NCBI RefSeq assembly: GCF_000765695.2
Contig: NZ_JRPB02000003.1
Span: 124,001 to 188,000, forward strand
Length of the DNA stretch: 64,000 nucleotides
Direction: 5' to 3'
Source of the DNA: Helicobacter sp. MIT 11-5569
Lineage (GTDB): Bacteria > Campylobacterota > Campylobacteria > Campylobacterales > Helicobacteraceae
Shown here: one piece after another, positions 44,380-52,448 of the stretch
Layout of the letters: each line of letters opens with the position of its first letter
Numbering within the stretch: the stretch's first letter is position 1
Program-made: the position numbers and the translations under genes
Notes under the pieces: generated by a model
Told to the model about the DNA's origin: nothing
What the model saw: only the letters and a program-made list of their open reading frames with translations
Database searches by the model: none

Positions 44380-46206
44380 ATGGGCGGACTACTTTCTTCT
44401 TTGAATACTCCTTATACAGGGCTAACTGGTCATCAAGTAATGGTGGATACCACGGGAAACAATATTGCTAATGCAAATAATGAATTTTATACGCGTCAAG
44501 TTGTGCGTCCCGCAGCTGAAACTCCCCTTTGGAAGCAAAATTACGCATTAGGACAGGGATTAAGCATTCTGACAATTGAACGTGTGCATGATGAATATAG
44601 TTTTATGCGTTATAAAAAAGCAGCGTCAGAAAAAACTTATTATGATACAAGCTTTTCTGGGCTTAAAGAAGCTTCGTCTTATTATCCAGAAATCGATAAT
44701 GTAGGAATCTATAACGATTTACAAGAGTATTTTGATGCTTGGAAAGACCTTTCGACAAAAGCTGGAGACCCAGCGCAAAAAATTGCCTTAGCAGAGCGAG
44801 CAGGGACATTGACAAAAAATATCCAAGAAACGCGCAAATCTTTAGAGTATCTCCAACAACGTCTTAATGATGAAATGAAAATCGCAGTTGAAGAGGTGAA
44901 TCGCTTAGGTGAGCAAATTGCAATCTTAAATAAGCAGATTATAGAGCATGAAAGCCATGAGCTTTACAAAAAAGCAAATGATTTGCGTGATTTGCGCGAC
45001 CAATATGAGTTTGAAATTAACAATCTTATCGGTTGTAATGTTTTTAAACAAAATGTGCAAGGAAGCTGTGTTGTGAATAAAGATATTGCCGATTTTGATG
45101 ATGGTTATACACTAACAATCGGAGGAAAATCCATAGTAGATGGCACTTCTTTTCACCCTTTAGTTTTGGATAATTCCGAAAATCCAAGCGGAATCTATAC
45201 GATTAAATATTTGCGTAGCGACCACAAGCCTTATGATTTAACAAATGCTTTAAATGAAGGTAAAGTTGGCGCATTGCTAGATTTGATTCGCACAGAAGAT
45301 GTGTTAAATTGTAACGGCACTTTAGGAAAGTTACAAATTTATATTAACGACCTTGATACTTTTGCAAATGGAATCATAGAAGCGACAAATAATATCTATG
45401 CAGAATGTTCTCAATTAAGTGCAAGAAGCGACTATTTGACCTTAGATACAAGAGACGCGCTAACAACAAGCGGTTATAATGTGCATGAAGGGACATTCAA
45501 AGTTGTTATGTATAATAAAGATGGAAAAGAGCTTGGAGTGCGTGAAGTTACAATCAACAATCTTACAACAATGCAAAGTATTGTTAGTCAGCTTAATGCA
45601 AATGTCGATGATAATGAAGACGGAAACGCTTTGAATGATTTTGATGACCACTTTCAAGCAATCTATAATAACGATTCCAGAACGTTTAGTATCACAGCTA
45701 AAAATCCTTCAGAAGAGATTTATATCTCAATCCAAGATAATGGCACAAACTTCGCCGGAGCATTTGGGGTTAATCGTTTCTTTGATGGTAAAGACGCAAG
45801 CGATATTGAGCTTGCACAACGATACCGCGAAGACCCAACGCAAATTAGAGCATTTAGAGAAGCAGTAGATGGAAATTTTGTGGTTGCAAACAAAATGCAA
45901 CAATTACAATTTGACAAGATTACCTTTACAGATTATAAGGGCGAGGAGAGGTCAGAAACCATTAGTGGGTATTTTCGTTACATTGCAGGCAAGGTTGCCA
46001 CAGAGACACAAGCGACACAAATGACGCAAAATACAAAAGAAGCTGTCTATCAAGCAGCCAAACAAGAATACAAAGCGATTTCTGAAGTTTCAGTAGATGA
46101 CGAGCTAGTCAATCTTATCCGATTCCAAAGTGGATATAGCGCAAATGCAAAAATGATTTCGACCATTGATGAGATGATTACTACATTATTAGGAATCAAA
46201 AATTAA
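44380..46206 (+). CDS. flgK: Flagellar hook-associated protein 1, FlgK
   Basis: Junction protein between hook and filament, exported by the flagellar type III system. The 608-residue protein has the N-terminal helix pair with LTGHQVMVDTTGNNIANANNEFYTRQVV (about 15-42), the FlgE/FlgK rod-hook signature ANxNNxxYxRQ, a coiled-coil stretch (about 140-200), and the conserved C-terminal LVNLIRFQSGYSANAKMISTIDEMITTLLGI. Good ribosome-binding site AAGGAG. Expression expected from the sigma54 promoter at 43852. Confidence 0.96.
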   Translation: MGGLLSSLNTPYTGLTGHQVMVDTTGNNIANANNEFYTRQVVRPAAETPLWKQNYALGQGLSILTIERVHDEYSFMRYKKAASEKTYYDTSFSGLKEASSYYPEIDNVGIYNDLQEYFDAWKDLSTKAGDPAQKIALAERAGTLTKNIQETRKSLEYLQQRLNDEMKIAVEEVNRLGEQIAILNKQIIEHESHELYKKANDLRDLRDQYEFEINNLIGCNVFKQNVQGSCVVNKDIADFDDGYTLTIGGKSIVDGTSFHPLVLDNSENPSGIYTIKYLRSDHKPYDLTNALNEGKVGALLDLIRTEDVLNCNGTLGKLQIYINDLDTFANGIIEATNNIYAECSQLSARSDYLTLDTRDALTTSGYNVHEGTFKVVMYNKDGKELGVREVTINNLTTMQSIVSQLNANVDDNEDGNALNDFDDHFQAIYNNDSRTFSITAKNPSEEIYISIQDNGTNFAGAFGVNRFFDGKDASDIELAQRYREDPTQIRAFREAVDGNFVVANKMQQLQFDKITFTDYKGEERSETISGYFRYIAGKVATETQATQMTQNTKEAVYQAAKQEYKAISEVSVDDELVNLIRFQSGYSANAKMISTIDEMITTLLGIKN

Positions 46207-46390
46207 TTTTCTAAAAGTTAATTTCTAAAGAAGCTAGATTTTAGAATCTCCACTAAAATCGCTTCTATACTTAGCAATAAACTCTAAACTAATCATTAAT
46301 AAACTTGAAAATTCCCCTAAAAATCTTAAAATTACTGCAAAAATTTCCAAAATAATACGCAAAGACTTGCTTTTTATCTTGAAAATTTAA

Positions 46391-46396
46391 TACAAT
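46391..46396 (+). promoter_or_regulatory. Probable -10 box TACAAT for the porin gene
   Basis: TTAATACAATTAGC lies 38 bases before the porin ATG; a GAGGAG ribosome-binding site follows. The rest of the 228-base gap after flgK is AT-rich with no further feature seen. Confidence 0.5.
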
Positions 46397-46434
46397 TAGC
46401 GTGCAATTTTAAATTTTACTTCGAGGAGATAATA

Positions 46435-47880
46435 ATGAAGTTCTTAAAATTAAGTTTGGCGGCGAGTGTTGCACTAGGTGCATTCTCAACAGCAAGTTTC
46501 GCACAGCCTTTAGAAGAAGCAATCAAAGGTGTAGATGTAAGCGGGTTTTTGAGATATCGTTATAATGATGATAGATATGATAATCAAAATAATGTAGATA
46601 ATGATGCAGGACCTACACCTGCAGCTAAAGGTAATGCTACACATAGATGGAGAGCACAAGCAGATTTCAAAACTCCAACAGTAAATGCAGTAGCACTTAA
46701 CTTAGGTGTATATTATAACAATGAGCGTCAAAATGTAAATCACGGAAAAAATGGAGCAGTTACAGATGCAAATGGTAATACCGTTTTACCTGCTGGCTTA
46801 GGAAATGGACTTGGAGCAGGAAAAGATGGAGATTTTGGTGTAAGCGTATATAATGCGACAATCACTCCAGATAGCACAGCGACAACTGTAATTCTCGGTA
46901 AGCAACGTCTTGGCACTCCATTAACAGATGCGCTTGATGATAGAGGAACAGGTATTTTAGCTCTAAATAGTGATATTCCCGGACTTACTCTAGCAGCAGG
47001 TGCATTTGACTCTTGGAGCTTAGATGATATGTTTCAAGGATATAATGGTAATGAAACATCAGTAGATAAGCCACTTTATGTATTAGCTGCAATCTACAAC
47101 ACAGACACAGCTATCGGTAACTTTGGTGCGCAAGTTTGGGGCTTCTATGTAGATAGCTTAGTAGATTCAGCAATCTTTGCAGAATTAGGCTGGAAATATA
47201 GCTTCTTAAATGCAACATTACAATATGCGATGCTAACATTAAATGATGATGCAGAAAGTTTAACTGCTGGTTTATATGGAAAAATTAATCCAAATGATCC
47301 AAATAGCGCAGCAAATGCTGCAACAGATAATGATTTACTCTCTTTCCAAATTGGTGCAAACTTTAAAGAATACAACTTACCACTAGATATTAAACTTGGA
47401 TATATCACAAACTTCCAAGATGGTATAGCGGTATCTTTCGATGATGAAGGAACATTTGCAAAAGCTGGAAAGCTATGGTGGCAAAATAATGCTACTGGAG
47501 TATCTATTGGTTTAGGAGCAACACTATTAAATGGAAATTACCAAGCAAAAGCAGGAGATGAGCAAGAAATCAGCGTAATGTATGGAACTCTAGGCTATGG
47601 CTTCCTTGAAGATAGATTAAATATTGGCATTGAGGGTGTGTTTGGTGAAAACGAAGTTACACGACTTCCAGCAGGGCAGACAGACGGAGGGGTTATCTAT
47701 AAGAAAACAAAATTCACAGAAATCACTCCAGTGGTTAGCTGGCAACATAATAAGAATCTAAAAATCTCTGCATTCTATGCAATGCTATCTACTGAGCTAG
47801 AAACAGAAAATGGTGTTGCTTCATCAAAACCAGATGAAGATAGAAACAGAGCAAGGGTAGAAGTAAAATACTCTTTCTAG
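46435..47880 (+). CDS. Major outer-membrane porin (Campylobacter MOMP-like)
   Basis: Outer-membrane trimeric beta-barrel porin. The 481-residue precursor has a signal peptide ending ASFA (residue 23), the mature start QPLEEAIKGVDVSGFLRYRYNDDRYD typical of the Campylobacter/Helicobacter major porin group, alternating hydrophobic strands with NNE- and DG-rich loops (e.g. residues 50-65 and 95-130) and the C-terminal phenylalanine (EVKYSF) required for barrel assembly. Codon use is biased to common codons as expected of a very highly expressed gene. It ends in a clear terminator. Confidence 0.9.
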   Translation: MKFLKLSLAASVALGAFSTASFAQPLEEAIKGVDVSGFLRYRYNDDRYDNQNNVDNDAGPTPAAKGNATHRWRAQADFKTPTVNAVALNLGVYYNNERQNVNHGKNGAVTDANGNTVLPAGLGNGLGAGKDGDFGVSVYNATITPDSTATTVILGKQRLGTPLTDALDDRGTGILALNSDIPGLTLAAGAFDSWSLDDMFQGYNGNETSVDKPLYVLAAIYNTDTAIGNFGAQVWGFYVDSLVDSAIFAELGWKYSFLNATLQYAMLTLNDDAESLTAGLYGKINPNDPNSAANAATDNDLLSFQIGANFKEYNLPLDIKLGYITNFQDGIAVSFDDEGTFAKAGKLWWQNNATGVSIGLGATLLNGNYQAKAGDEQEISVMYGTLGYGFLEDRLNIGIEGVFGENEVTRLPAGQTDGGVIYKKTKFTEITPVVSWQHNKNLKISAFYAMLSTELETENGVASSKPDEDRNRARVEVKYSF

Positions 47881-47888
47881 TTGCAAAC

Positions 47889-47911
47889 AAGAATCCCTTT
47901 TTGGGATTCTT
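47889..47911 (+). terminator. Rho-independent terminator of the porin gene
   Basis: Nine-base-pair stem AAGAATCCC/GGGATTCTT with a TTTTT loop, followed by TCTTCTTT, nine bases after the porin stop. Confidence 0.85.
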
Positions 47912-48067
47912 TCTTCTTTAAAACTTTTTAAACTCTAAAAAACTTCTTTAACACTAAAAACTAAATAAAACTAAAAAATACTATTAAATTTACAAAAATC
48001 ACAAAATCTTTAATGCTAGTAACTTTTTTCTTAGTGATTCTTAAATTTAAATGGATAAAATTGAAGC
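47912..48067. other. AT-rich intergenic stretch between porin and small-peptide gene
   Basis: About 155 bases without an ORF of note. It contains runs of CTAAAAA-like sequence and, near its end, TAAAAT (48056-48061) as a weak -10 for the next element. Nothing else is recognised. Confidence 0.5.
48056..48061 (+). promoter_or_regulatory. Possible -10 box for the small-peptide mRNA
   Basis: GGATAAAATT gives TAAAAT, an imperfect -10, 80 bases before the ATG. The predicted transcript would start near 48068 with a structured leader. Confidence is low because AT-rich sequence makes such boxes common. Confidence 0.35.
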
Positions 48068-48078
48068 GGTGAAGTTGA

Positions 48079-48109
48079 TTCCTTAGTGAATCGGAACTTC
48101 ACTAAGGGA
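48079..48109 (+). repeat. Inverted repeat in the leader of the small-peptide gene
   Basis: Perfect ten-base stem CCTTAGTGAA (48081-48090) and TTCACTAAGG (48098-48107), extendable by two pairs, with a 7-base loop. Alternative pairings (GAAGTT/AACTTC, GAAGC/GCTTC) exist, so the leader could switch structure. On the minus strand it could serve as the end hairpin of an antisense RNA. Confidence 0.8.
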
Positions 48110-48118
48110 AATTTGCTT

Positions 48119-48132
48119 CTCCGAAAGGAGGT
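48119..48132 (+). promoter_or_regulatory. Shine-Dalgarno sequence sequestered in a GAAA-loop hairpin
   Basis: CTCC (48119-48122), GAAA loop, GGAG (48127-48130) form a short stable hairpin that holds the AAAGGAGG ribosome-binding site. Ribosome access would depend on melting or on alternative pairing. Confidence 0.75.
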
Positions 48133-48140
48133 AAATGCAA

Positions 48141-48197
48141 ATGAAAACGATAGCAATTATAATCCTGCTATGCTTAATTATAACTTATGCAAATTAA
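48141..48197 (+). CDS. 18-residue hydrophobic peptide, candidate type I toxin
   Basis: A short ORF encoding MKTIAIIILLCLIITYAN, with AAAGGAGG 9 bases before ATG 48141 (an in-frame ATG at 48135 adds MQ but is too near the ribosome-binding site). The peptide is one short membrane helix with a lysine near the start and polar residues at the end, resembling in size and composition the Ibs peptides of E. coli type I systems; it has no likeness to AapA of H. pylori. It lies alone between the porin and gpsA genes, with its own terminator, structured leader and antisense promoter-like boxes. Coding is inferred from the strong ribosome-binding site, not shown. Confidence 0.65.
   Translation: MKTIAIIILLCLIITYAN
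48156..48161 (-). promoter_or_regulatory. TATAAT box on the antisense strand, inside the small-peptide ORF (proximal)
   Basis: GGATTATAATTG on the minus strand. RNA started near 48149 would run antisense to the start codon, ribosome-binding site and leader of the peptide mRNA, as antitoxin RNAs do. Sequence alone does not prove transcription. Confidence 0.4.
48177..48182 (-). promoter_or_regulatory. TATAAT box on the antisense strand, inside the small-peptide ORF (distal)
   Basis: AGTTATAATTAAG on the minus strand, 21 bases from the proximal box. Two consensus boxes in 57 bases of ORF may both serve an antisense RNA. Confidence 0.4.
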
Positions 48198-48200
48198 GTA

Positions 48201-48223
48201 TCGCCCTTTTTGGGCGAGCGTTT
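48201..48223 (+). terminator. Terminator of the small-peptide mRNA
   Basis: Stem TCGCCC (48201-48206)/GGGCGA (48212-48217), TTTTT loop, then GCGTTTT, four bases after the TAA. Confidence 0.65.
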
Positions 48224-48235
48224 TCTCCCTTCTTT

Positions 48236-49120
48236 CTAACTCTGCATTAAATCTAACAAACTTTGCTTTGGATTTTTACCTTGTATAATTTGTGCAACTT
48301 CTTTTGCAATAGGTGTGTAGATATTATGTTTTTGGGCTAGAGTGTAAATCTCTTCCGATGTTTTTACTCCTTCTGCGACTTCTCCTAAATCGTCTAAAAT
48401 CTCTTGAAGTTTTCTGCCCTGTGCGAGATAGATTCCGACACGAAAATTACGCGATAGAGTAGAATTTGCAGTTAAAAATAAATCTCCAGCACCTGATAAT
48501 CCTAAAAATGTGGAATCTTGCGCACCAAAAAACTTGCCAAATCTTGTCATTTCAACTAACCCTCTAGCCACCAAAGATGCGCGCGCGTTATTTCCAAGCC
48601 CTAATCCCTCACAAATCCCGCTCGCAATAGCAATTACATTTTTATAAGCCCCGCCAATCTCACCACCCATAACATCTAAAGAAATGTAGGGTTTAATAAA
48701 ACTAGGAAATAGCATACTCCATTCTTTTGCAAACCCCATTGATTCTGAATGAATATTCAGTGCGCAAGGTAATGCGTTTTGCACTTCTTTAGCAAAGCTT
48801 GGTCCTGCAAGATAGCTAAGTTTGGCATTAGGATAAGCTTTGCTAAAAATTTCGCTGACAAACTCTCCATTTGCGATTCCTTTTGAGGCGACTAAAATTT
48901 TCGCCTCTTTTGGAAGCGGGTGTGTGCTTAGCCATAAATGCAATGCAGAGCTAACAATCGCAACAACAAAATAATCACTATCTTGCGCTTCTTCTTGTGT
49001 GATTTGTGCTTTAGAGTTTAGATTTTTTCGAGAAATAATAAAGGCAGAATTTTTTTCTTTGAAGGCAAAATGTAATGCACTTCCCCACGCTCCACCTCCA
49101 AATATGCTAATTTTAGGCAT
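48236..49120 (-). CDS. gpsA: Glycerol-3-phosphate dehydrogenase [NAD(P)+]
   Basis: Makes sn-glycerol 3-phosphate from dihydroxyacetone phosphate for phospholipid synthesis. The 294-residue protein has GGGAWGSAL (dinucleotide loop, 8-16), AGPSFAKEV near 105, GGAYKNVIAIASGICEGLGLGNNARASLVARGLVEM (about 156-191, with the catalytic lysine in GAYKN) and FLGLSGAGDLFLT. Slightly shorter than the 310-340 residue norm. It is convergent to the small-peptide mRNA. Confidence 0.95.
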   Translation of the reverse strand: MPKISIFGGGAWGSALHFAFKEKNSAFIISRKNLNSKAQITQEEAQDSDYFVVAIVSSALHLWLSTHPLPKEAKILVASKGIANGEFVSEIFSKAYPNAKLSYLAGPSFAKEVQNALPCALNIHSESMGFAKEWSMLFPSFIKPYISLDVMGGEIGGAYKNVIAIASGICEGLGLGNNARASLVARGLVEMTRFGKFFGAQDSTFLGLSGAGDLFLTANSTLSRNFRVGIYLAQGRKLQEILDDLGEVAEGVKTSEEIYTLAQKHNIYTPIAKEVAQIIQGKNPKQSLLDLMQS

Positions 49121-49220
49121 TAGAATCCTTATAATAAATCTTTTATGGCATTAATCTTAAAGCTGAAATTTTAGTAAAAATATATTAAAATTTTGCCACA
49201 TTTTTAAAAAAGAGTTTGCA

Positions 49221-50519
49221 ATGGCTTTAGGGAATTTACGAGAACGCTTAAATGGTTTGAATCTTTCTCCTGCTTTTGGTTTGGTTGTTAAAGTCGAACA
49301 GGGATTCTTATCTGCAAATGGGCTATCTCCGCGTATTGGTGATATTGTAAAAATTATTAGCGAAACACACCAAAGTATGGGAATGGTAACAGCTTTAGAA
49401 AAAGAAAGTTTTAGAGTTACTCCTTTTTCATTTGTAGAAGGGACAAAAGTTGGCGATAAAGTGTATTTAAATACGCGTGGGTTGCAAATACCAGTGGGAC
49501 CAGAAGTTTTAGGGCGCGTAATCAATCCTTTAGGAGAACCAATTGATGGCAAAGGCGCAATTAGAGCTGAAGGAGCAATGCCTATTATTCGTCCTCCTAT
49601 TGAAGCAATGAAACGTGGAATGATTAATGAAGTTTTTAGTGTTGGGGTAAAAAGTATTGATGGTTTGCTAACTTGTGGTAAAGGACAGAAGCTTGGAATC
49701 TTCGCAGGAAGTGGGGTAGGGAAATCTACTTTAATGGGTATGATTGTGCATGGTGCAACTGCGAAAATCAAGGTTATTGCACTTATTGGTGAGCGTGGGC
49801 GTGAAGTTCCAGAATTTGTAGAGAAAAATCTAGGAGGGGATTTAACAAACACAGTGTTGATTGTCGCGACAAGTGATGATTCTCCTCTTATGCGTAAATA
49901 TGGAGCATTTGCTGCAATGAGTGTGGCAGAATATTTTAAAGCAATGGGTGAAGATGTGCTTTTTATGATGGATTCTGTAACGCGTTTTGCAATGGCACAA
50001 AGAGAGATTGGGCTTGCGCTTGGTGAGCCACCAACAAGCAAAGGTTATCCCCCATCAGTTTTAACGCTTTTGCCACAACTCATGGAGCGCGCAGGAAAAG
50101 AAGAAGGGCAAGGTTCTATCACGGCGTATTTTACCGTTTTGGTTGAAGGTGATGATATGAGCGACCCTATTGCCGACCAAAGCCGAAGTATTTTAGATGG
50201 GCATATTGTGCTTGATAGGTCTTTGACAGATTTTGGAATCTATCCTCCTATTAATGTCTTAAATTCTGCTTCAAGGTTAATGGGAGATGTCGCAAATAAG
50301 GAGCATATTGAAGCAGCTAGAAAATTTCGCCGCTTATATGCAATGTTAAAAGAAAATGAAGTGCTAATAAGAATCGGAGCGTATCAAGCAGGGAGTGATA
50401 AAGATTTAGATGAAGCGATTGCCAAAAAAGAAGCAATGGAAGAGTATCTAAAGCAAGATTGCAATGCCTCAATAACCTATGAAGAGAGCGTTCAAAAGCT
50501 TATTGCAATTATGAGTTAG
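49221..50519 (+). CDS. fliI: Flagellum-specific ATPase FliI
   Basis: ATPase of the flagellar type III export apparatus, related to F1 beta subunits and regulated by FliH. The 432-residue protein has Walker A GSGVGKST (163-170), ALIGERGREVPEF near 193, the Walker B region VLFMMDSVTRFAMAQRE near 246 and the ATPase signature PSVLTLLPQLMERAG. Start ATG 49221. It stands alone, between gpsA and trxA, away from fliH. Confidence 0.96.
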   Translation: MALGNLRERLNGLNLSPAFGLVVKVEQGFLSANGLSPRIGDIVKIISETHQSMGMVTALEKESFRVTPFSFVEGTKVGDKVYLNTRGLQIPVGPEVLGRVINPLGEPIDGKGAIRAEGAMPIIRPPIEAMKRGMINEVFSVGVKSIDGLLTCGKGQKLGIFAGSGVGKSTLMGMIVHGATAKIKVIALIGERGREVPEFVEKNLGGDLTNTVLIVATSDDSPLMRKYGAFAAMSVAEYFKAMGEDVLFMMDSVTRFAMAQREIGLALGEPPTSKGYPPSVLTLLPQLMERAGKEEGQGSITAYFTVLVEGDDMSDPIADQSRSILDGHIVLDRSLTDFGIYPPINVLNSASRLMGDVANKEHIEAARKFRRLYAMLKENEVLIRIGAYQAGSDKDLDEAIAKKEAMEEYLKQDCNASITYEESVQKLIAIMS

Positions 50520-50611
50520 AGAAAAAGTAACATATTTTTTGGATTTTTTATTAAAACTTTTATTTGTATTATGTAATTTTAAAAGTTTTTATTTTTTTAA
50601 GTAATTGGTTG

Positions 50612-50617
50612 TATAAT
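50612..50617 (+). promoter_or_regulatory. -10 box TATAAT for trxA
   Basis: TGTATAATGCG, 32 bases before the trxA ATG, with CTAAGGAG as ribosome-binding site. It sits in a T-rich stretch of the 130-base gap after fliI. Confidence 0.7.
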
Positions 50618-50649
50618 GCGCGAATATATTTAATATCTAAGGAGAAAAT

Positions 50650-50967
50650 ATGGCTGGTTATATTGAATTAACAGAGCAAAATTTTGAAGAAACAATCAAA
50701 AGTGGTGTAGTAATGGTAGATTTTTGGGCTCCATGGTGCGGTCCTTGTAGAATGATTGCTCCTGTGATTGATAAGCTTGCAGAGGATTATGCTGGAAAAG
50801 CAAAAATTTGCAAAGTTAATACAGATGAGCAACAAGACCTAGCGTCAAAATTTGGAATCCGCTCTATTCCTACAATCTATTTCTACAAAAATGGTGAAAA
50901 AGTAGATGAAATGATTGGTGCAGCAAACGAGCAAGCATTCAAAGAAAAAATTGATGGCTTATTATAA
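50650..50967 (+). CDS. trxA: Thioredoxin
   Basis: Small disulfide reductase of the cytoplasm. The 105-residue protein has the active site WCGPC (C30, C33) and cis-proline segment SIPT near 73-76. It heads trxA-hyp-trxB, the pair being adjacent also in H. pylori and C. jejuni. Strong promoter and ribosome-binding site. Confidence 0.98.
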   Translation: MAGYIELTEQNFEETIKSGVVMVDFWAPWCGPCRMIAPVIDKLAEDYAGKAKICKVNTDEQQDLASKFGIRSIPTIYFYKNGEKVDEMIGAANEQAFKEKIDGLL

Positions 50968-51006
50968 TCTTATAGATTCCGCATTTTTGGAGCTAAAGAG
51001 GGTAGC

Positions 51007-51495
51007 GTGAAAAAGTGCTGCCCAAACCTTCCTATTGCATTTATCATTATCTTTATGGTGGGTGCATTTATTTATTATCAATATTCTTTCACATCAATGA
51101 TAAAAATTGATTTCACACAAGATTCCTTTTATACAGATACAAATGGTAGTTTAAGTCTCTTCACTCCAGAATCTAAACACTATAATTTATGTATCTATAA
51201 TAGTTTTTTAAAGGAACAGGAAGACTTTTTACAAAAAAATCTTAAAAATGAGATTCCACTTTTAGGGATTGATTTTTATCAACAAGGACAAAATATTTTT
51301 AAGGAAAAAAATTTTAATCTAGTAAGAATTTCAAGCACTTTAATGCTAAAATTAATCCATGGATTTAACATAAAAACATTACCACAATGTTTTGTCATCA
51401 AACAAGATGATAAGAATCCTATGCAATATACGCATTTAAAAGATTTTGGGTTTTATAAAGTGATGAATTTTAAAACAAATAATACTAAGGAGTAA
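51007..51495 (+). CDS. Membrane-anchored protein between trxA and trxB, possibly thioredoxin-fold
   Basis: A 162-residue protein starting at GTG 51007, with a membrane helix at about 9-28 and an extracytoplasmic domain. The segment GFNIKTLPQCFVIKQDD (about 120-136) resembles the cis-proline strand of a thioredoxin fold, and YNLCIYNSFLKEQEDF may be the first beta-alpha unit, but there is no CxxC. So it is at best a redox-inactive thioredoxin-like protein. It ends 3 bases before trxB. Function unknown. Confidence 0.65.
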   Translation: MKKCCPNLPIAFIIIFMVGAFIYYQYSFTSMIKIDFTQDSFYTDTNGSLSLFTPESKHYNLCIYNSFLKEQEDFLQKNLKNEIPLLGIDFYQQGQNIFKEKNFNLVRISSTLMLKLIHGFNIKTLPQCFVIKQDDKNPMQYTHLKDFGFYKVMNFKTNNTKE

Positions 51496-51498
51496 TCT

Positions 51499-52437
51499 AT
51501 GCTAGAATTAGCAATTATTGGTGGAGGTCCTGCTGGATTAAGCGCAGGATTGTATGCAACAAGAGGTGGCTTAAAAGATGTTGTCATGTTTGAAAGAGGA
51601 ATGCCCGGAGGACAAATTACTTCAAGTAGTGAAATGGAAAATTATCCCGGAGTTGCAGAAGTTAAGAGCGGATTTGATTTTATGACGCCTTGGCAGGAGC
51701 AATGTTTTCGCTTTGGGCTAAAGCATGAAATGGCAGAAGTCGTGCGTGTCAAAAAGATTGGCAATCATTTTGGAATCGTATTAAGTGATGGCAAGGAAGT
51801 CGAAGCAAAATCTGTGATTGTCGCAACAGGAGGAAGCCCAAAGAAATCAGGAGTAAAGGGCGAGGATGTTTTTTTTGGTAAAGGCGTTAGCTCTTGTGCA
51901 ACTTGCGATGGATTTTTTTATAAAGGAAAAGAAGTTGCGATTTTAGGCGGTGGAGATACAGCTATTGAAGAGGCAATTTATCTTGCAAAAATTTGCTCAA
52001 AAGTCTATGTTATCCATAGAAGAAATGAGTTTCGCGCTTCTCCTGTTACTGTGGAACGTTCTAAAAAAGTGCCAAATATTGAGTTTTTGACTCCTTATGG
52101 GGTTGATGAGATTTTAGGTGATGATTCTGGAGTTACAGGATTGCAACTTAAAAATTTGGAAAATGGTAATGCGAAAACTTTAGATATTGCTTGTTTATTT
52201 GTCTTAATTGGTTATAAAGTAAATAATTCTGTATTAATCCAAGAAGATGGTAGCAATATTTGTGCGGTTAGTGAGTATGGAGAAGCAGTTGTTAATCTAA
52301 AAATGGAAACAAATGTTCCCGGTTTATTTGTCGCAGGGGATTTGCGCATAGATGCTTCAAAGCAAGTTGTGTGTGCAGCAGCAGATGGCGCGACAGCAGC
52401 ACTTAGTGCAATCGAATTTATTGAACATCATAAGTAA
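51499..52437 (+). CDS. trxB: Thioredoxin reductase
   Basis: NADPH-dependent flavoprotein that reduces TrxA. The 312-residue protein has the FAD loop [13 protein letters not shown] (8-20), active site CATC (133-136), NADPH loop [10 protein letters not shown] near 151 and FVAGDLR near 279-285 for FAD. Ribosome-binding site AAGGAG. Operon with trxA and dapB (11-base gap). Confidence 0.97.
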   Translation: MLELAIIGGGPAGLSAGLYATRGGLKDVVMFERGMPGGQITSSSEMENYPGVAEVKSGFDFMTPWQEQCFRFGLKHEMAEVVRVKKIGNHFGIVLSDGKEVEAKSVIVATGGSPKKSGVKGEDVFFGKGVSSCATCDGFFYKGKEVAILGGGDTAIEEAIYLAKICSKVYVIHRRNEFRASPVTVERSKKVPNIEFLTPYGVDEILGDDSGVTGLQLKNLENGNAKTLDIACLFVLIGYKVNNSVLIQEDGSNICAVSEYGEAVVNLKMETNVPGLFVAGDLRIDASKQVVCAAADGATAALSAIEFIEHHK

Positions 52438-52448
52438 AAAGGATAAAT

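Noticed and set aside
46207-46434. Small RNA or terminator after flgK
   Set aside because: Only a weak five-base inverted repeat (AGATT/AATCT) without a T-run was seen.
48135-48197. AapA-type identity of the small peptide
   Set aside because: AapA peptides are about 30 residues and lysine-rich with a different pattern; this 18-residue peptide shows only a general type I toxin character, closer to Ibs.
49157-50041. Long antisense ORF (294 codons) inside fliI
   Set aside because: Serine/proline-rich shadow of a conserved gene, low-complexity translation and no ribosome-binding site.
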